Shown here in pieces: positions 38,909 through 50,200 of a DNA stretch of 64,000 nt (positions within the stretch are counted from its first letter, which is position 1; every line of letters starts with the position of its first letter). The notes under the pieces are model-generated. The model was not told the origin of the DNA. It saw nothing but the letters and a program-made list of their open reading frames with translations, and ran no database searches. A program made the translations under genes and the position numbers. Origin of the DNA: Bacteroidota bacterium (lineage in GTDB: Bacteria > Bacteroidota > Bacteroidia > Chitinophagales > Chitinophagaceae); NCBI GenBank assembly GCA_016715505.1, contig JADJZY010000006.1, positions 1 to 64,000 of the forward strand, read 5' to 3'.

Positions 38909-38936
38909 AAACCATCCTTCGGGGTGGTTTTTTTTG
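38909..38936 (+). terminator. Terminator of gldJ
   Basis: AAACCATCC, tetraloop TTCG, GGGTGGTTT (one wobble) followed by eight more T. Confidence 0.92.
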
Positions 38937-39006
38937 TGACACTTCTCGACCCTAAATTTGGGTTAAACGAGACGAAATTTCGGGTTTAAAATTCTACTTT
39001 AGCAAC

Positions 39007-40284
39007 ATGAAAATTGAGGATCTTTATCGCATCTATTTAAACCATCCCAACATTCAAACGGATACCCGCAAACTACAAAAAGGTGATTTTTATTGTGCCT
39101 TAAAAGGGGAGCGTTTTAATGGAAATGAATTTGTGCAGCAAGCCTTCAATGCAGGTGCATCTATGGCCTTGGTGGATGAAGAAAAATATCGCTTGAATGA
39201 TCAGTGTATTTTGGTAGATGATGTGCTGAAAACATTGCAGGACCTGGCTTTACACCATCGTCGTCAATTTCAAATCCCCTTCATCGCCATCACTGGAAGC
39301 AATGGAAAAACCACGACCAAGGAGTTGATTCATGCGGTACTGTGTCGCAGATATCAAACGTATGCCACTGAGGGGAATTTAAACAACCATATTGGCGTGC
39401 CATTGACTATCTTAAAAATTCGATCCGATGCAGAAATGGCCATTATCGAAATGGGGGCGAATCATCAACAAGAAATTGCATTTTACTGTGATATTGCGGA
39501 GCCGGATTTTGCTTTGATCAACAATTGTGGCAAAGCACATTTAGAAGGTTTTGGAGGGGTGGAAGGCGTGCGCAAAGGCAAGGGAGAATTGTATGATTTT
39601 ATTCGTAACAATCAGGGTTGCATTTTTCGAAATGTAGACTTAACATATTTGGAAACGATGTCCACCGGTATTCAAAAGCAAATCACATACGGAAGCCAAG
39701 CTGCAGATTATACTGGCACTGCAGAAATTCAAAACGACAAATTATGGGTTCATATTACAAGTCCTGGAATGGAGTGTAGTATTCCAACCCATTTGGTAGG
39801 TGATTATAATTTTGGGAACGTGATGGCAGCTGTTGCGGTGGGGCGATATTTTGAAGTGCCTATTCAGGAAATACAAAAAGCCATTACATCTTACACGCCG
39901 AATAACAGTCGATCACAACAAATTCATAAGGATACAAATACCATTATTCTGGATGCTTATAATGCCAACCCAAGTAGCATGAAAGCGGCTTTGGATAATT
40001 TTGTACGAATGGATTATCCCAACAAAGTAGTGATGTTAGGGGCCATGATGGAATTGGGTGAAGAGAGTATCCATGAGCATCAACAAATCATTGAACAACT
40101 CGCACAAAACAATTGGAATGAAGTGGTATTGGTAGGCGGTGATTTTAAATCATGCACACATCCTTATCATTATTTTGAAACGGCCGAGCAAGCTTCGAAA
40201 TGGTTTAATGGTAAGGGATTCGAACAAACCTGTATTTTAATTAAAGGGTCGAGAGCGATGGCCATGGAAAAAGTTTTGGGCTGA
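39007..40284 (+). CDS. murF: UDP-N-acetylmuramoyl-tripeptide--D-Ala-D-Ala ligase
   Basis: 425 residues, intact. Last cytoplasmic ligase step of the peptidoglycan precursor. ATP loop AITGSNGKTTTKELI, AIIEMGANHQQEIAFYCDIA, NNCGKAHLEGFGGVEGV (with catalytic His) and the C-terminal ILDAYNANPSSMKAALDNF and MLGAMMELGEESIHEHQ. Short spacing of 120 bases from gldJ with a terminator between them, so a separate unit. A TACTTTAG element lies about 15 bases before the start. Confidence 0.95.
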   Translation: MKIEDLYRIYLNHPNIQTDTRKLQKGDFYCALKGERFNGNEFVQQAFNAGASMALVDEEKYRLNDQCILVDDVLKTLQDLALHHRRQFQIPFIAITGSNGKTTTKELIHAVLCRRYQTYATEGNLNNHIGVPLTILKIRSDAEMAIIEMGANHQQEIAFYCDIAEPDFALINNCGKAHLEGFGGVEGVRKGKGELYDFIRNNQGCIFRNVDLTYLETMSTGIQKQITYGSQAADYTGTAEIQNDKLWVHITSPGMECSIPTHLVGDYNFGNVMAAVAVGRYFEVPIQEIQKAITSYTPNNSRSQQIHKDTNTIILDAYNANPSSMKAALDNFVRMDYPNKVVMLGAMMELGEESIHEHQQIIEQLAQNNWNEVVLVGGDFKSCTHPYHYFETAEQASKWFNGKGFEQTCILIKGSRAMAMEKVLG

Positions 40285-40388
40285 TTTTTTTTAAAACCCT
40301 TTTAGATATTGGAGAACATTTAGGCACGAAAAAAAATCAGATGAGAGAAAAGGCTTTGATATCCTGATGATAAAAACCATCTTTGCGC

Positions 40389-41423
40389 ATGCAAAAAATT
40401 TTAGTCACCGGTGGTGCGGGATATATCGGATCACATACGCTAGTAGATTTAATTGAATCAGGTTTTGAAGTGATCAGTGCGGATAATTTTTCGAGATCCT
40501 CTTCTAAAAGTTTAGAAGGCGTGAAGGCGATAACCGGAATAGAGGTAAAAAATTATCCGATTGATTTATGTGATTTAGATGCCTGTAAAAAAGTATCTGA
40601 GGCCCATCCGGATATAGTAGGTGTGATTCATTTTGCGGCATACAAAGCAGTGGGTGAAAGTGTAGAAAAACCCCTGATGTATTATGAAAATAATATGCTT
40701 GGCTTATTCAATATTTTGCATTGTTTACAAACATATCAGGTGCCCAACTTTGTATTTTCATCCTCCTGTTCGGTATATGGAAATGTGGATCATTTGCCGG
40801 TAACAGAAGATACACCTTTAGCGAATCCTGAATGCGCTTATGCCGCCAGTAAACAAATGGGCGAGCAGGTGATTCGTGATTTTGCAAGAGTGAATACGAA
40901 TCAATCTATTTTATTGAGATACTTTAATCCGGTAGGCGCGCATGCTTCCGCATTGATTGGTGAAAGACCGTTCGACCGACCGAATAATCTGGTGCCTGTG
41001 ATTACACAAACAGCGATTGGGATACAAGAAAAAATGTATGTTTGGGGAGGAGATTATGACACGCGGGATGGCTCTTGTATCCGTGATTATATTCATGTAG
41101 AAGATATTGCTCGTGCACATACAATGGCCTTACAATATCTGATTGAACAACGGCAAAAAAGCAATTTCGAAATCATGAATTTGGGAACAGGAAATGGGGT
41201 ATCGGTGATGGAAGCAATACAGGCATTTGAGAAAGTCAGCGGACAAAAATTAAATTATGAAATTGGTCCGAGAAGGGCAGGAGATGTAGTAGCAATTTAT
41301 GCAAATAATACTTTGGTGAGAGAACGATTGGGATGGTCGCCACGATTTGATATTGACGTGATGATGAAATCGGCCTGGGATTGGCAATTGGCGATGCAGG
41401 CTGAAATAAATGCAAGCAAATAA
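40389..41423 (+). CDS. galE: UDP-glucose 4-epimerase
   Basis: 344 residues. NAD-binding GGAGYIGSHTLVDL, YxxxK catalytic pair in YAASKQMGEQV, FNPVGAHASALIGERP and WGGDYDTRDGSCIRDYIHVED. Interconverts UDP-glucose and UDP-galactose for surface sugars. An in-frame TTG six bases earlier would add two residues; the ATG at 40389 gives the normal start. No clear partner; murF ends 105 bases before. Confidence 0.95.
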   Translation: MQKILVTGGAGYIGSHTLVDLIESGFEVISADNFSRSSSKSLEGVKAITGIEVKNYPIDLCDLDACKKVSEAHPDIVGVIHFAAYKAVGESVEKPLMYYENNMLGLFNILHCLQTYQVPNFVFSSSCSVYGNVDHLPVTEDTPLANPECAYAASKQMGEQVIRDFARVNTNQSILLRYFNPVGAHASALIGERPFDRPNNLVPVITQTAIGIQEKMYVWGGDYDTRDGSCIRDYIHVEDIARAHTMALQYLIEQRQKSNFEIMNLGTGNGVSVMEAIQAFEKVSGQKLNYEIGPRRAGDVVAIYANNTLVRERLGWSPRFDIDVMMKSAWDWQLAMQAEINASK

Positions 41424-41976
41424 AGCCTGTTCAGCGAAGCATTTTTTAAAAGTATTTATTGAAGGAATCCTGATTATAGAAAAGGATTTGGAATGGGAAA
41501 AGGCCACAACGAAGGCTTGAAAAAATTATTGTTCCATGAAATTCGGGTAATATCACGAAGAGAGGCTCCCAAATGGTCTTTTCTTAACATTTGGTATTAA
41601 AGCGTTAATACATTTGGATATTTATATATGTTACTTGATTGAGAAAAATATCCGATCCGAGAGCCGCCGGAGGCCTTTAAGATATTGATTTTCAGCGGTT
41701 TTTCTGGTAAAATGAAGACGATCAAAAAGTGCAAATTGCGAACCTGCTCACGCATATAAATATAACTTATATGAAAAATTTTCATTAACAAAATTCTTGA
41801 GGTGAAACTTTGATTTCATGCGTTTTGCGGGTATATTGCAAGATATTTAATTCATTCTTAACAATATTGTTCACCTTAAAACCCCTTAGCACATGGTAGA
41901 ATACAACGCTCGTGATGGAACTTGAAACCAGCAAACACCGATTATTTTCAATTATTTTCAATTAAAAAAAACAAAC
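41424..41976. other. Upstream region of the giant GEVED gene
   Basis: About 550 bases without a supported gene. It contains a perfect 12-bp palindrome AACAATATTGTT (41860-41871), and a tandem 11-mer ATTATTTTCAA (about 41941-41962) just before the start. No clear TAnnTTTG. Confidence 0.45.
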
Positions 41977-44900
41977 ATGATTAATCAAACAAGCACAAAA
42001 CAAATAACGTGGCTAGGAAGAATGTTTCTGGCTTTGATGTTTTTATTAGGTGTTACGAATGTTCATGCTCAGACAACAAGTACGATTGGGACAGTGGGAG
42101 CTTTATCTTCCTATTTTTATGGCCCCATATATCGTTCTTCAGCTACGAGCGTGTTCCATTATAGTAATTACGCCTATATCTATACCCAAGCTGAATTAGC
42201 AGCAGCAGGTATCAATCCGGGTGATGCGGTCTCTGATATTCGATTTTATAAAAATTCGACTTTTCAGATGTCTGGTACCAATTCAGGAACGGTAACTATT
42301 TATGCAAAAAATTCGGCCAACACCGCATTGACTTCTCCAACAACTTGGGGAACTTTAACTTCAGGTGCGACTCTGGTGAATACCACAACCTACAATTCTA
42401 CCAGTAATATTCCTGGAACTGTTGGTTGGGTTACTTACACATTCTCTGCTCCCTTTACTTATACCGGTGGGGCATTAGAAATTTATGTAGGTTGGTCATT
42501 AAGTCCTACTACTTCTCCTTATACAGGAGGTGCTTTCAACTGGCTTTACGCTAGTGGTTATTCTGGCAACAGGTCACTGGGTTATGCCAGTAATATTGCT
42601 TCAACAGGAACGACCAATTTAGCAACAGGTTCATACGGGGGTACTTTACGCCCAAATACGCAGCTAACAACAGCTCCATCTGGTCCTTGTACAGGTACAC
42701 CTGCTCCAGGTAATACAACCGGACCAAGTGCGGTATGTCCTGGACAAACATTTTCTTTAGGTTTGCAAAATTCAACGCCAGGTTCTGGGGTTACCTATTT
42801 ATGGGAAAGTGCGGATGATGCCGCATTTACATTGAATGTAAATACAATTCCAGGTTCTTTACCATCTGTCTCAACCTCACAAACTTCGGATAAATATTAT
42901 CGTTGCTTGGTAGATTGTGGTGGTAACTCTGCTTACTCGAATGTATTAACCGTAACAACCAATGGTTTCTTGGGCTGTTATTGTATTCCAACAACAACCA
43001 ATGGTTGTGCTTCCGGTGATCATATCACCAATGTGACTTTCACTTCTTCTGGTAGTCCGATTAACAATACTACCGGTGCTTGCTTAAGTGCATCTTATTC
43101 TGATTATACTGCTCAACAGGCAACTGTTATGCAGGGTGATATAGTTCCTGTATCTGTTTCAGTAAACAATGGTGGTACAGAATATGCTGCCGGTTGGATT
43201 GACTATGACCAAAGTGGAACATATGATGCTTCTGAGTACATTGCGTTGACAGATGCAGATGGTATTGCTCCTTGGATTTATACAGCGAATGTAACAATTC
43301 CTGTAACTGCCACTGTGGGTATTACCGGTATGCGTTTCCGTTCTAGTTATGCTGCAACTATTGCACCTAACTCTGCATGTGGTACATATTCTTTTGGTGA
43401 AACAGAAGATTATCGCATCGATATCATGGCGACTACTGCTTGTTCAGGTACTCCTGCTCCGGGTAACACCATTGCTTCTGCAGCTAGTGTTTGCCCGGGA
43501 GGTACTGTGAATTTATCTTTACAAAATGTTACACCTGGTACCGGAGTTACTTACCAATGGGAAAGCGCTGATGATGCTGCATTTACATTGAATGTACAAA
43601 CTTTAGGTACTTCTCCTTTCCAATCTGCAAACCCTACAACAGCAACATATTACCGTTGCTTGGTAGATTGTGGTGGTAACTCAGCGTATTCTACAGAAGT
43701 TTTGGTAAATATCAATTCTTTCTTACTTTGTTATGCTTGTACGCCAATTCCAACTTCTGCTATTGACGAAGAAATTTATAGCGTGACTGTTGGTGCTGGT
43801 TCTACAGATCCTTTATATGCCGGAACCAATGGTTGTACAACCGTAGCGCCTGGCCCGGGATCTATTTTAAATCGTTATTCTAATTTCAAAACACTTGCTC
43901 CAATTACTTCTGTAATGCAGGGTGATATTGTTCCATTTACTGTAGAAGAAAATGAGTGCGATGGTGCTACCTTCTACGCATTCGGTACAGGTATCTGGAT
44001 CGATTACAACCAAGATGGAGATTTCGATGATGTGGGTGAAGAAGCGTTCAAAGAAGGCACTACCTTGGTGGGGCCACGTAATGTAACCGGAACTTTTACC
44101 GTTCCGTTTACTGCTTTGACTGGAACTACAGTTATGCGTGTGATTGTTGCAGAAAGCTATGCCGGTGCAACTTTAACTCCATGTTTAACTTATGGTTATG
44201 GTGAAACAGAAGAATTCTTAATTGACATCACTCCTTCTACCGCTTGTACGGGTACACCTACACCTGGCAATACCATTGCTTCTGCGGCTTCAGTTTGTCC
44301 TGGTTCTCCTGTGAATTTATCTCTGCAAAATCAAACCATTGGTTCAGGTGTTACTTACCAATGGGAAAGTGCAGATGATGCAGCCTTTACCTTAAATGTT
44401 CAAACTTTAGGTACTTCTCCTTTCCAAACTGCAAACCCTACTACGCCAACGTATTATCGTTGTTTAGTAGATTGTGGTGGTAACTCTGCTTATTCAGTAG
44501 AGGTACTGGTTGGTATCAGTCCATTCCTGAACTGCTATTGTTCTTCAGGTTTAGGCGGTAGTTGCGGTATTAATGCGATGAGTAGCGTTGAAATTGTAAC
44601 AACTACATTAAACAATGTAACCAATGGTTGTACAGGTCCTTACAATGCCTTCCCGCAAAGCGGTTCTACTACAGCTTCATTATTAGCTGGTAATCCTTAT
44701 ACCATGAACGTGGGTGTGATCACTGGTAGCAATACGCAAGTAGCTATCTGGATTGATTACAACCAAAATGGTACTTTCGAAACAAGTGAATATACCTTAA
44801 TCAATGGTAATATTCCAAGTGGTGGTTTAGGATCAGGTTCATTCACGATTCCTTTAACCGCATTAGCCGGAAGCACTGGTATGCGTGTTCGTTCTGATTG

Positions 44901-47139
44901 GCAGGGTACTACAGCTTGGACTTCAGCTGATGCTTGTACAAACAGAACATGGGGTGAAACTGAAGATTATATCATCGATATCGTAATACCTTCTGCTTGT
45001 TCAGGTACTCCTGCTCCGGGTAATACTGTAGCTTCTGTTGCTTCAGTTTGTCCTGGTGGTTCAGTAAATCTTTCTTTACAGAATCCGAATCTGGGTACTG
45101 GTATTACTTATCAGTGGGAAAGTGCAGATGATGCTGCATTTACAATCAATGTACAAACTTTAGGTACTGCTTCTGTGCAAACAGCTTCTTTGACAACTCC
45201 TACTTACTATCGTTGTTTGGTAGATTGTGGAGGTAACACAGCTTATTCTGTTGAAGTACTGGTGAATATCAATTCATTCCTGAGTTGTTATTGTACCTCT
45301 ATTCCTGGTTTTGCTGCTGACGAAGAAATCTACAGTGTTACAATTGGTAGTGGTTCTACGGATGCATTGTATGCAGGTGTAGCAGGTTGTACAACCGCAG
45401 CACCGGGCCCTGGTTCTATCTTAGGCCGTTATTCAAACTTCAAAACACTGTCTCCAATCACATCTGTGATGCAAGGTGATATCGTGCCATTTACTGTTGA
45501 AGAAAATGAGTGCGATGGTGCTACATTCTTTTCATTCGGAACAGGTATCTGGATCGATTACAACCATGATGGTGACTATGATGATGCCGGTGAAGAAGTA
45601 TTTAAAGAAGGTACAACTTTGATTGGACCACGTAACGTAACAGGTAATTTTACCGTTCCATTTACGTCTACATTGGGTACTACAACGATGCGTGTAATTG
45701 TTGCTGAAGGTTTTTCAGGAGCTTCATTAACACCTTGTTTGACTTACAACTACGGTGAAACAGAAGATTTCTTAATTGACATCACTGCTTCAACTGCATG
45801 TACAGGTACACCAACTCCGGGTAATACCATTGCAAGTGCTACCACTTTCTGTGCGCCTGCATCTCCAATTACTTTGAGTTTACAAAATACAACTTCTGGT
45901 TCAGGTGTAACTTATCAATGGTATCAAGCCAATGATCAGGCCTTCACATCAGGTGTTGTTGCATTAGGTACTAGCAATACGCAATCAGTAACGCCTTCAC
46001 AAGCGTCAACTTGGTATCGTTGCGAAGTAACTTGTAGCGGGAATACCGGAATTTCTACGGAAGTAGAAATTACCCAAAATGCCCCTTCTGCTTGTTATTG
46101 CACACCTACGTATTCTTCAGGTACAGGTTTTGGTGATTATATCCAAACTGGTGAAATTCTGGGAACTACCCTGAACAATAACAGTGGTGCAAGTCCATCA
46201 CCTTACTACACATTGTATCCTCAATCAGGTAGCACAACAGCTGCATTGGCACCGGGTACAACGTATACCTTGAATGTGACTGTGGGCACATATTCAGCTA
46301 ATGATGTTGCTGCATGGATTGATTACAATGGCAATGGCGTATTGAATGATTTAACACCAGATGTTGAATTATTGGGTGAGGCTTATGACGTCGCAGCTAA
46401 TGGAGTCGCTTCAATTGTATTCACCGTACCTGCTTCATTACCTTTGGGTGATTACAGATTACGTATTCGTGAAGCAGATCAATCTGGTGTTATGGATCCT
46501 TGTATTGGATATAGCTTTGGTGAAACAGAAGATTATACCATTTCTGTGGTAAATCCAACTGCTTCATTGTTGGCTACATTTATGATTCAAGGTTATTACG
46601 ATGTAAATACCGGAAATATGCAACCTGTTTACTTAAATTCAGGAGTAGGTGTTAGTCCAACTGAAGCAGACTTAGTGACTGTTTCATTGCATGATGCATC
46701 TGCGCCTTATGCCCAGGTTCATACATTTAGCGGAATTCAAAATATCAATGGTCAAATCACTTGTACCTTCCCGGGTTCTGCGGTAGGTAACAGTTATTAC
46801 ATTGTATTGACGAACCGTAACGCTGTAGAAACATGGAGTGCTAACCCAGTATTGATCAGTGCTTCAACTTCATACGACTTTACTTCATCTGCTGCACAAG
46901 CTTATGGTTCTAACCAAATCGATGTATCTGGTACAGGACTGTTTGCTATCTACAATGGTGATGTAAATCAGGATGAAGTTGTTGATGGACTTGATTTCAA
47001 CGATTGGGAAATTGACAACAACAATTTTGCCGGCGGTTATGTCACCACTGATTTCAATGGTGATGGTGTCGTTGACGGTTTGGACTTCCTGGTATGGGAA
47101 CCAAACAACAACAATTTTGTTGGAACGATCAAGCCTTAA
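41977..47139 (+). CDS. Giant secreted protein with five Ig-like/GEVED repeats and a dockerin-like C-terminus
   Basis: 1720 residues, intact. The signal peptide ends near VTNVHAQ (about residue 32), and a beta-rich N-terminal domain runs to about 230. Then come five repeats of about 260 residues, each made of a cysteine-rich Ig-like part (CSGTPAPGNT, YYRCLVDCGGNSAYS) and a GEVED domain. The GEVED signature ETEDY/ETEEF is at about 473, 742, 993, 1261 and 1514. A separate module of 190 residues closes the protein (from about 1531), with two D-x-N-x-D-x3-D calcium-type loops (GDVNQDEVVDGLDF, DFNGDGVVDGLDF). There is no classic T9SS sorting domain. Surface adhesion or binding is likely but unproven. 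The closing module is nearly repeated in the gene at 51083. Confidence 0.85.
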   Translation: MINQTSTKQITWLGRMFLALMFLLGVTNVHAQTTSTIGTVGALSSYFYGPIYRSSATSVFHYSNYAYIYTQAELAAAGINPGDAVSDIRFYKNSTFQMSGTNSGTVTIYAKNSANTALTSPTTWGTLTSGATLVNTTTYNSTSNIPGTVGWVTYTFSAPFTYTGGALEIYVGWSLSPTTSPYTGGAFNWLYASGYSGNRSLGYASNIASTGTTNLATGSYGGTLRPNTQLTTAPSGPCTGTPAPGNTTGPSAVCPGQTFSLGLQNSTPGSGVTYLWESADDAAFTLNVNTIPGSLPSVSTSQTSDKYYRCLVDCGGNSAYSNVLTVTTNGFLGCYCIPTTTNGCASGDHITNVTFTSSGSPINNTTGACLSASYSDYTAQQATVMQGDIVPVSVSVNNGGTEYAAGWIDYDQSGTYDASEYIALTDADGIAPWIYTANVTIPVTATVGITGMRFRSSYAATIAPNSACGTYSFGETEDYRIDIMATTACSGTPAPGNTIASAASVCPGGTVNLSLQNVTPGTGVTYQWESADDAAFTLNVQTLGTSPFQSANPTTATYYRCLVDCGGNSAYSTEVLVNINSFLLCYACTPIPTSAIDEEIYSVTVGAGSTDPLYAGTNGCTTVAPGPGSILNRYSNFKTLAPITSVMQGDIVPFTVEENECDGATFYAFGTGIWIDYNQDGDFDDVGEEAFKEGTTLVGPRNVTGTFTVPFTALTGTTVMRVIVAESYAGATLTPCLTYGYGETEEFLIDITPSTACTGTPTPGNTIASAASVCPGSPVNLSLQNQTIGSGVTYQWESADDAAFTLNVQTLGTSPFQTANPTTPTYYRCLVDCGGNSAYSVEVLVGISPFLNCYCSSGLGGSCGINAMSSVEIVTTTLNNVTNGCTGPYNAFPQSGSTTASLLAGNPYTMNVGVITGSNTQVAIWIDYNQNGTFETSEYTLINGNIPSGGLGSGSFTIPLTALAGSTGMRVRSDWQGTTAWTSADACTNRTWGETEDYIIDIVIPSACSGTPAPGNTVASVASVCPGGSVNLSLQNPNLGTGITYQWESADDAAFTINVQTLGTASVQTASLTTPTYYRCLVDCGGNTAYSVEVLVNINSFLSCYCTSIPGFAADEEIYSVTIGSGSTDALYAGVAGCTTAAPGPGSILGRYSNFKTLSPITSVMQGDIVPFTVEENECDGATFFSFGTGIWIDYNHDGDYDDAGEEVFKEGTTLIGPRNVTGNFTVPFTSTLGTTTMRVIVAEGFSGASLTPCLTYNYGETEDFLIDITASTACTGTPTPGNTIASATTFCAPASPITLSLQNTTSGSGVTYQWYQANDQAFTSGVVALGTSNTQSVTPSQASTWYRCEVTCSGNTGISTEVEITQNAPSACYCTPTYSSGTGFGDYIQTGEILGTTLNNNSGASPSPYYTLYPQSGSTTAALAPGTTYTLNVTVGTYSANDVAAWIDYNGNGVLNDLTPDVELLGEAYDVAANGVASIVFTVPASLPLGDYRLRIREADQSGVMDPCIGYSFGETEDYTISVVNPTASLLATFMIQGYYDVNTGNMQPVYLNSGVGVSPTEADLVTVSLHDASAPYAQVHTFSGIQNINGQITCTFPGSAVGNSYYIVLTNRNAVETWSANPVLISASTSYDFTSSAAQAYGSNQIDVSGTGLFAIYNGDVNQDEVVDGLDFNDWEIDNNNFAGGYVTTDFNGDGVVDGLDFLVWEPNNNNFVGTIKP
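46570..47139 (+). repeat. Shared C-terminal module, copy 1 (part of the GEVED protein)
   Basis: Encodes FMIQGYYDVNTG to NNNNFVGTIKP, by eye more than 75 percent identical at protein level to 58120-58693. Confidence 0.85.
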
Positions 47140-47148
47140 TAATTATAT

Positions 47149-47177
47149 AACCCGGGAACCGGATTGGTTTCCGGGTT
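47149..47177 (+). terminator. Terminator of the GEVED gene
   Basis: AACCCGGGAACC, loop GGATT, GGTTTCCGGGTT: 12-bp stem with one wobble. Only a short T-rich tail (ATTCTTC) follows. Confidence 0.8.
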
Positions 47178-47219
47178 ATTCTTCAAATTTGCTTTAAAAC
47201 AAAAACAAATAAAAACAAC

Positions 47220-50200
47220 ATGAAAAAACAAATCATCAAAATCACGAGAAACGCACTCGCGGCTTTGCTCGTCCTGTTTACGGCAGGCACGACCATGGCT
47301 CAGGTGCATAGTCTCCAACTTTCGATGCAGAATGTGACCAATCAAAACCCCAATACGGTGGAATTTGAATTGTGGATTAAAGACCTGTCACCAGATTCTA
47401 CATCATTATTGAGCTTTTTACAATTTGGTATTGACCTTCCTGCCGGTATTGGTAATGGCGGTACATTGAGTTGTTCAAAAATTGCATTCAATCCTTTATT
47501 GCCTTCTTCTCAGCAAGCAGTTGGTGCACCTGCTGTTCAAGGCCAGCCATCGGCTCCTACGATCCGAGTTGCGTCTCAAACAACTACTCCAGGTTTAGCG
47601 GCAGCTATTCCGAATACCGGAAATGGTATTTGGTATGCTACCTATCGCATCACGAACACCCAGAATTTTGCGCAAAATGCGGTCATGACTTTTACACCTG
47701 TTGCTAATCAAGCAGGTGCAAAAACTAGAACCATTGTTGCGGCATATGTTAATGGGTCATCAAATGGTGTATCTTATACGGTTGCGGGTAGTACACCTGC
47801 TCAATCAGCATTACGTGTTTTAAACATCCTCCCTTACCCATCTATTACATTGAATCAGCCGGTTGGTACATGTCCTACTGCAGGAAATGCCAACGTTACT
47901 GATCCAATTTGTTTTGGTGGTTTAGGTTCTGCTGATATCACTTTAAGCCCTGTTCCGGTTCCAGTTTCTGGTTCTTATTCAGTGGATGGTGGTACTGCTG
48001 CTAGTTACACAACCAATCCATTTACTATAAGTGGTTTGTCTCAAGGTTCACACACAGTAACAGTTACAAACGATCCAAACTGTGCACCATTTGATGTGGT
48101 ATTCACAGTTGGTGGTCCTTCTTCTAATCCTACAAACACGACTACTCAATCTGCTTGTGACAGCTATACATGGTCTGTAACAGGTATGAGTTATACCCAA
48201 ACTGGTACTTATACCGGTACAAGTGTAAACTCTCAAGGTTGTACAGTTGATGAAATTTTGGATTTGACGATTACGCCATCTACATCTAACACAACAGTTG
48301 CTTCTGCTTGTGATAGTTATACATGGTCTGTAGACAACATGATGTACACTCAAAGCGGTACATACACATCAGTAAACGGATGTCATACTGAAATCTTGGA
48401 TTTGACCATCACTCCAACAACAACAAATACAACTGTTGCTTCTGGATGTGATAGTTATACTTGGACTGTAAACGGAATGATGTATACCATGAGCGGTACT
48501 TACTCTGAAGTTTCTCCAAACAATCCATGTCATACTGAAATTTTGGATTTGACCATTACACCAACAACAACAAATACAACTGTTGCTTCTGGATGTGATA
48601 GTTATACATGGTCAGTAAACAACATGATGTATACTCAAAGTGGTACATATTCTGAAGTTTCTACAACAAACCCATGTCATACTGAAATTTTGGAATTGAC
48701 GATTACCCCATCTACATCTAACACAACAGTAGCTTCTGCTTGTGATAGTTATACTTGGTCAGTAAACGGAATGATGTACACCATGAGTGGTACATATTCT
48801 CAAGCTTCTACTACGAATCCTTGTCACACTGAAATTTTAGATTTAACCATCACGCCAACAACAACAAATACAACTGTTGCTTCTGCTTGTGATAGTTATA
48901 CTTGGTCTGTAAATGGTATGATGTATACCATGAGCGGAACATATTCTGAAGTTTCTCCGAACAATCCATGTCACACTGAAATTTTAGATTTGACCATCAC
49001 TCCATCTACATCTAACACAACAGTTGCTTCTGCTTGTGATAGTTATACATGGTCAGTTGACAATATGATGTACACCATGAGTGGTACATATACATCTGTA
49101 AACGGATGTCATACTGAAATTTTAGATTTGACCATCACTCCATCTACCTCTAACACAACAGTAGCTTCTGCTTGTGATAGTTATACTTGGTCTGTAAACG
49201 GAATGATGTATACCATGAGTGGTACATATTCTCAAGCTTCTACTACGAATCCTTGTCACACTGAAATTTTAGATTTGACCATTACCCCATCAACAACAAA
49301 TACAACTGTTGCTTCTGGATGTGATAGTTATACATGGTCTGTAAATGGTATGATGTATACCATGAGCGGAACATATTCTGAAGTTTCTCCGAACAATCCA
49401 TGTCATACTGAAATTTTGGAATTGACGATTACTCCATCTACCTCTAACACAACTGTTGCTACAGGATGTGATAGTTATACTTGGTCAGTAAACAACATGA
49501 TGTATACCATGAGTGGTACTTACACTTCAGTAAATGGTTGTCATACAGAAATCCTTGATTTGACATTGGGTCAAAGCACTAGCAGTACAATCACTGCAAA
49601 TGCTCCAGTATCTTATACATGGGCTTGTGATAATGTTACCTATACTCAAAGTGGTACTTATACATGTACTGGTGTGAACTCTACAGGATGTCCTGATGTT
49701 CAAACTTTGATCTTGACTATTGGAGGTTGTAACCTGAACGTAACTACAGCGAATGCAAGTGGTTGTCCTGGTGCTCCAATCATGTTGACTGGTTCACCTG
49801 CTGGTGGTACTTGGTCAGTTGCTAATCCTTATATTGGTCCTTCTACTACATTTACTTACACTTACACAGATCCTAACACAGGATGTACAGGTACTGCTAC
49901 CGGTACAATCACTGTAGCTAATTTGGCTGCTGTAACAATTACTTCAGTAAATGTAACTGGTCCTACAACTGCTACTGTTAACTGGACTCCAGTTGCTGGT
50001 TTAGGTTGGTATGAAGTTCGTTATCGTCCTATCGGTTCAGGAAGCTGGACTGGTGGTGGTACACAAGCTGCTCCAGCTAGTTCTAAAAATTTAGTAGGCT
50101 TAATTGCGGGTACGACTTATGAAGTTGAAGTACGTGGATTCTGTAGCATGAACAATCCTGGACCTTGGGGATCAAACACTGTGTTTACTACAGCCGGTGC

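Noticed and set aside
48155..49725. CRISPR array
   Set aside because: Repeats are regular but coding, in one long frame, with near-identical units and no spacer-like variability.
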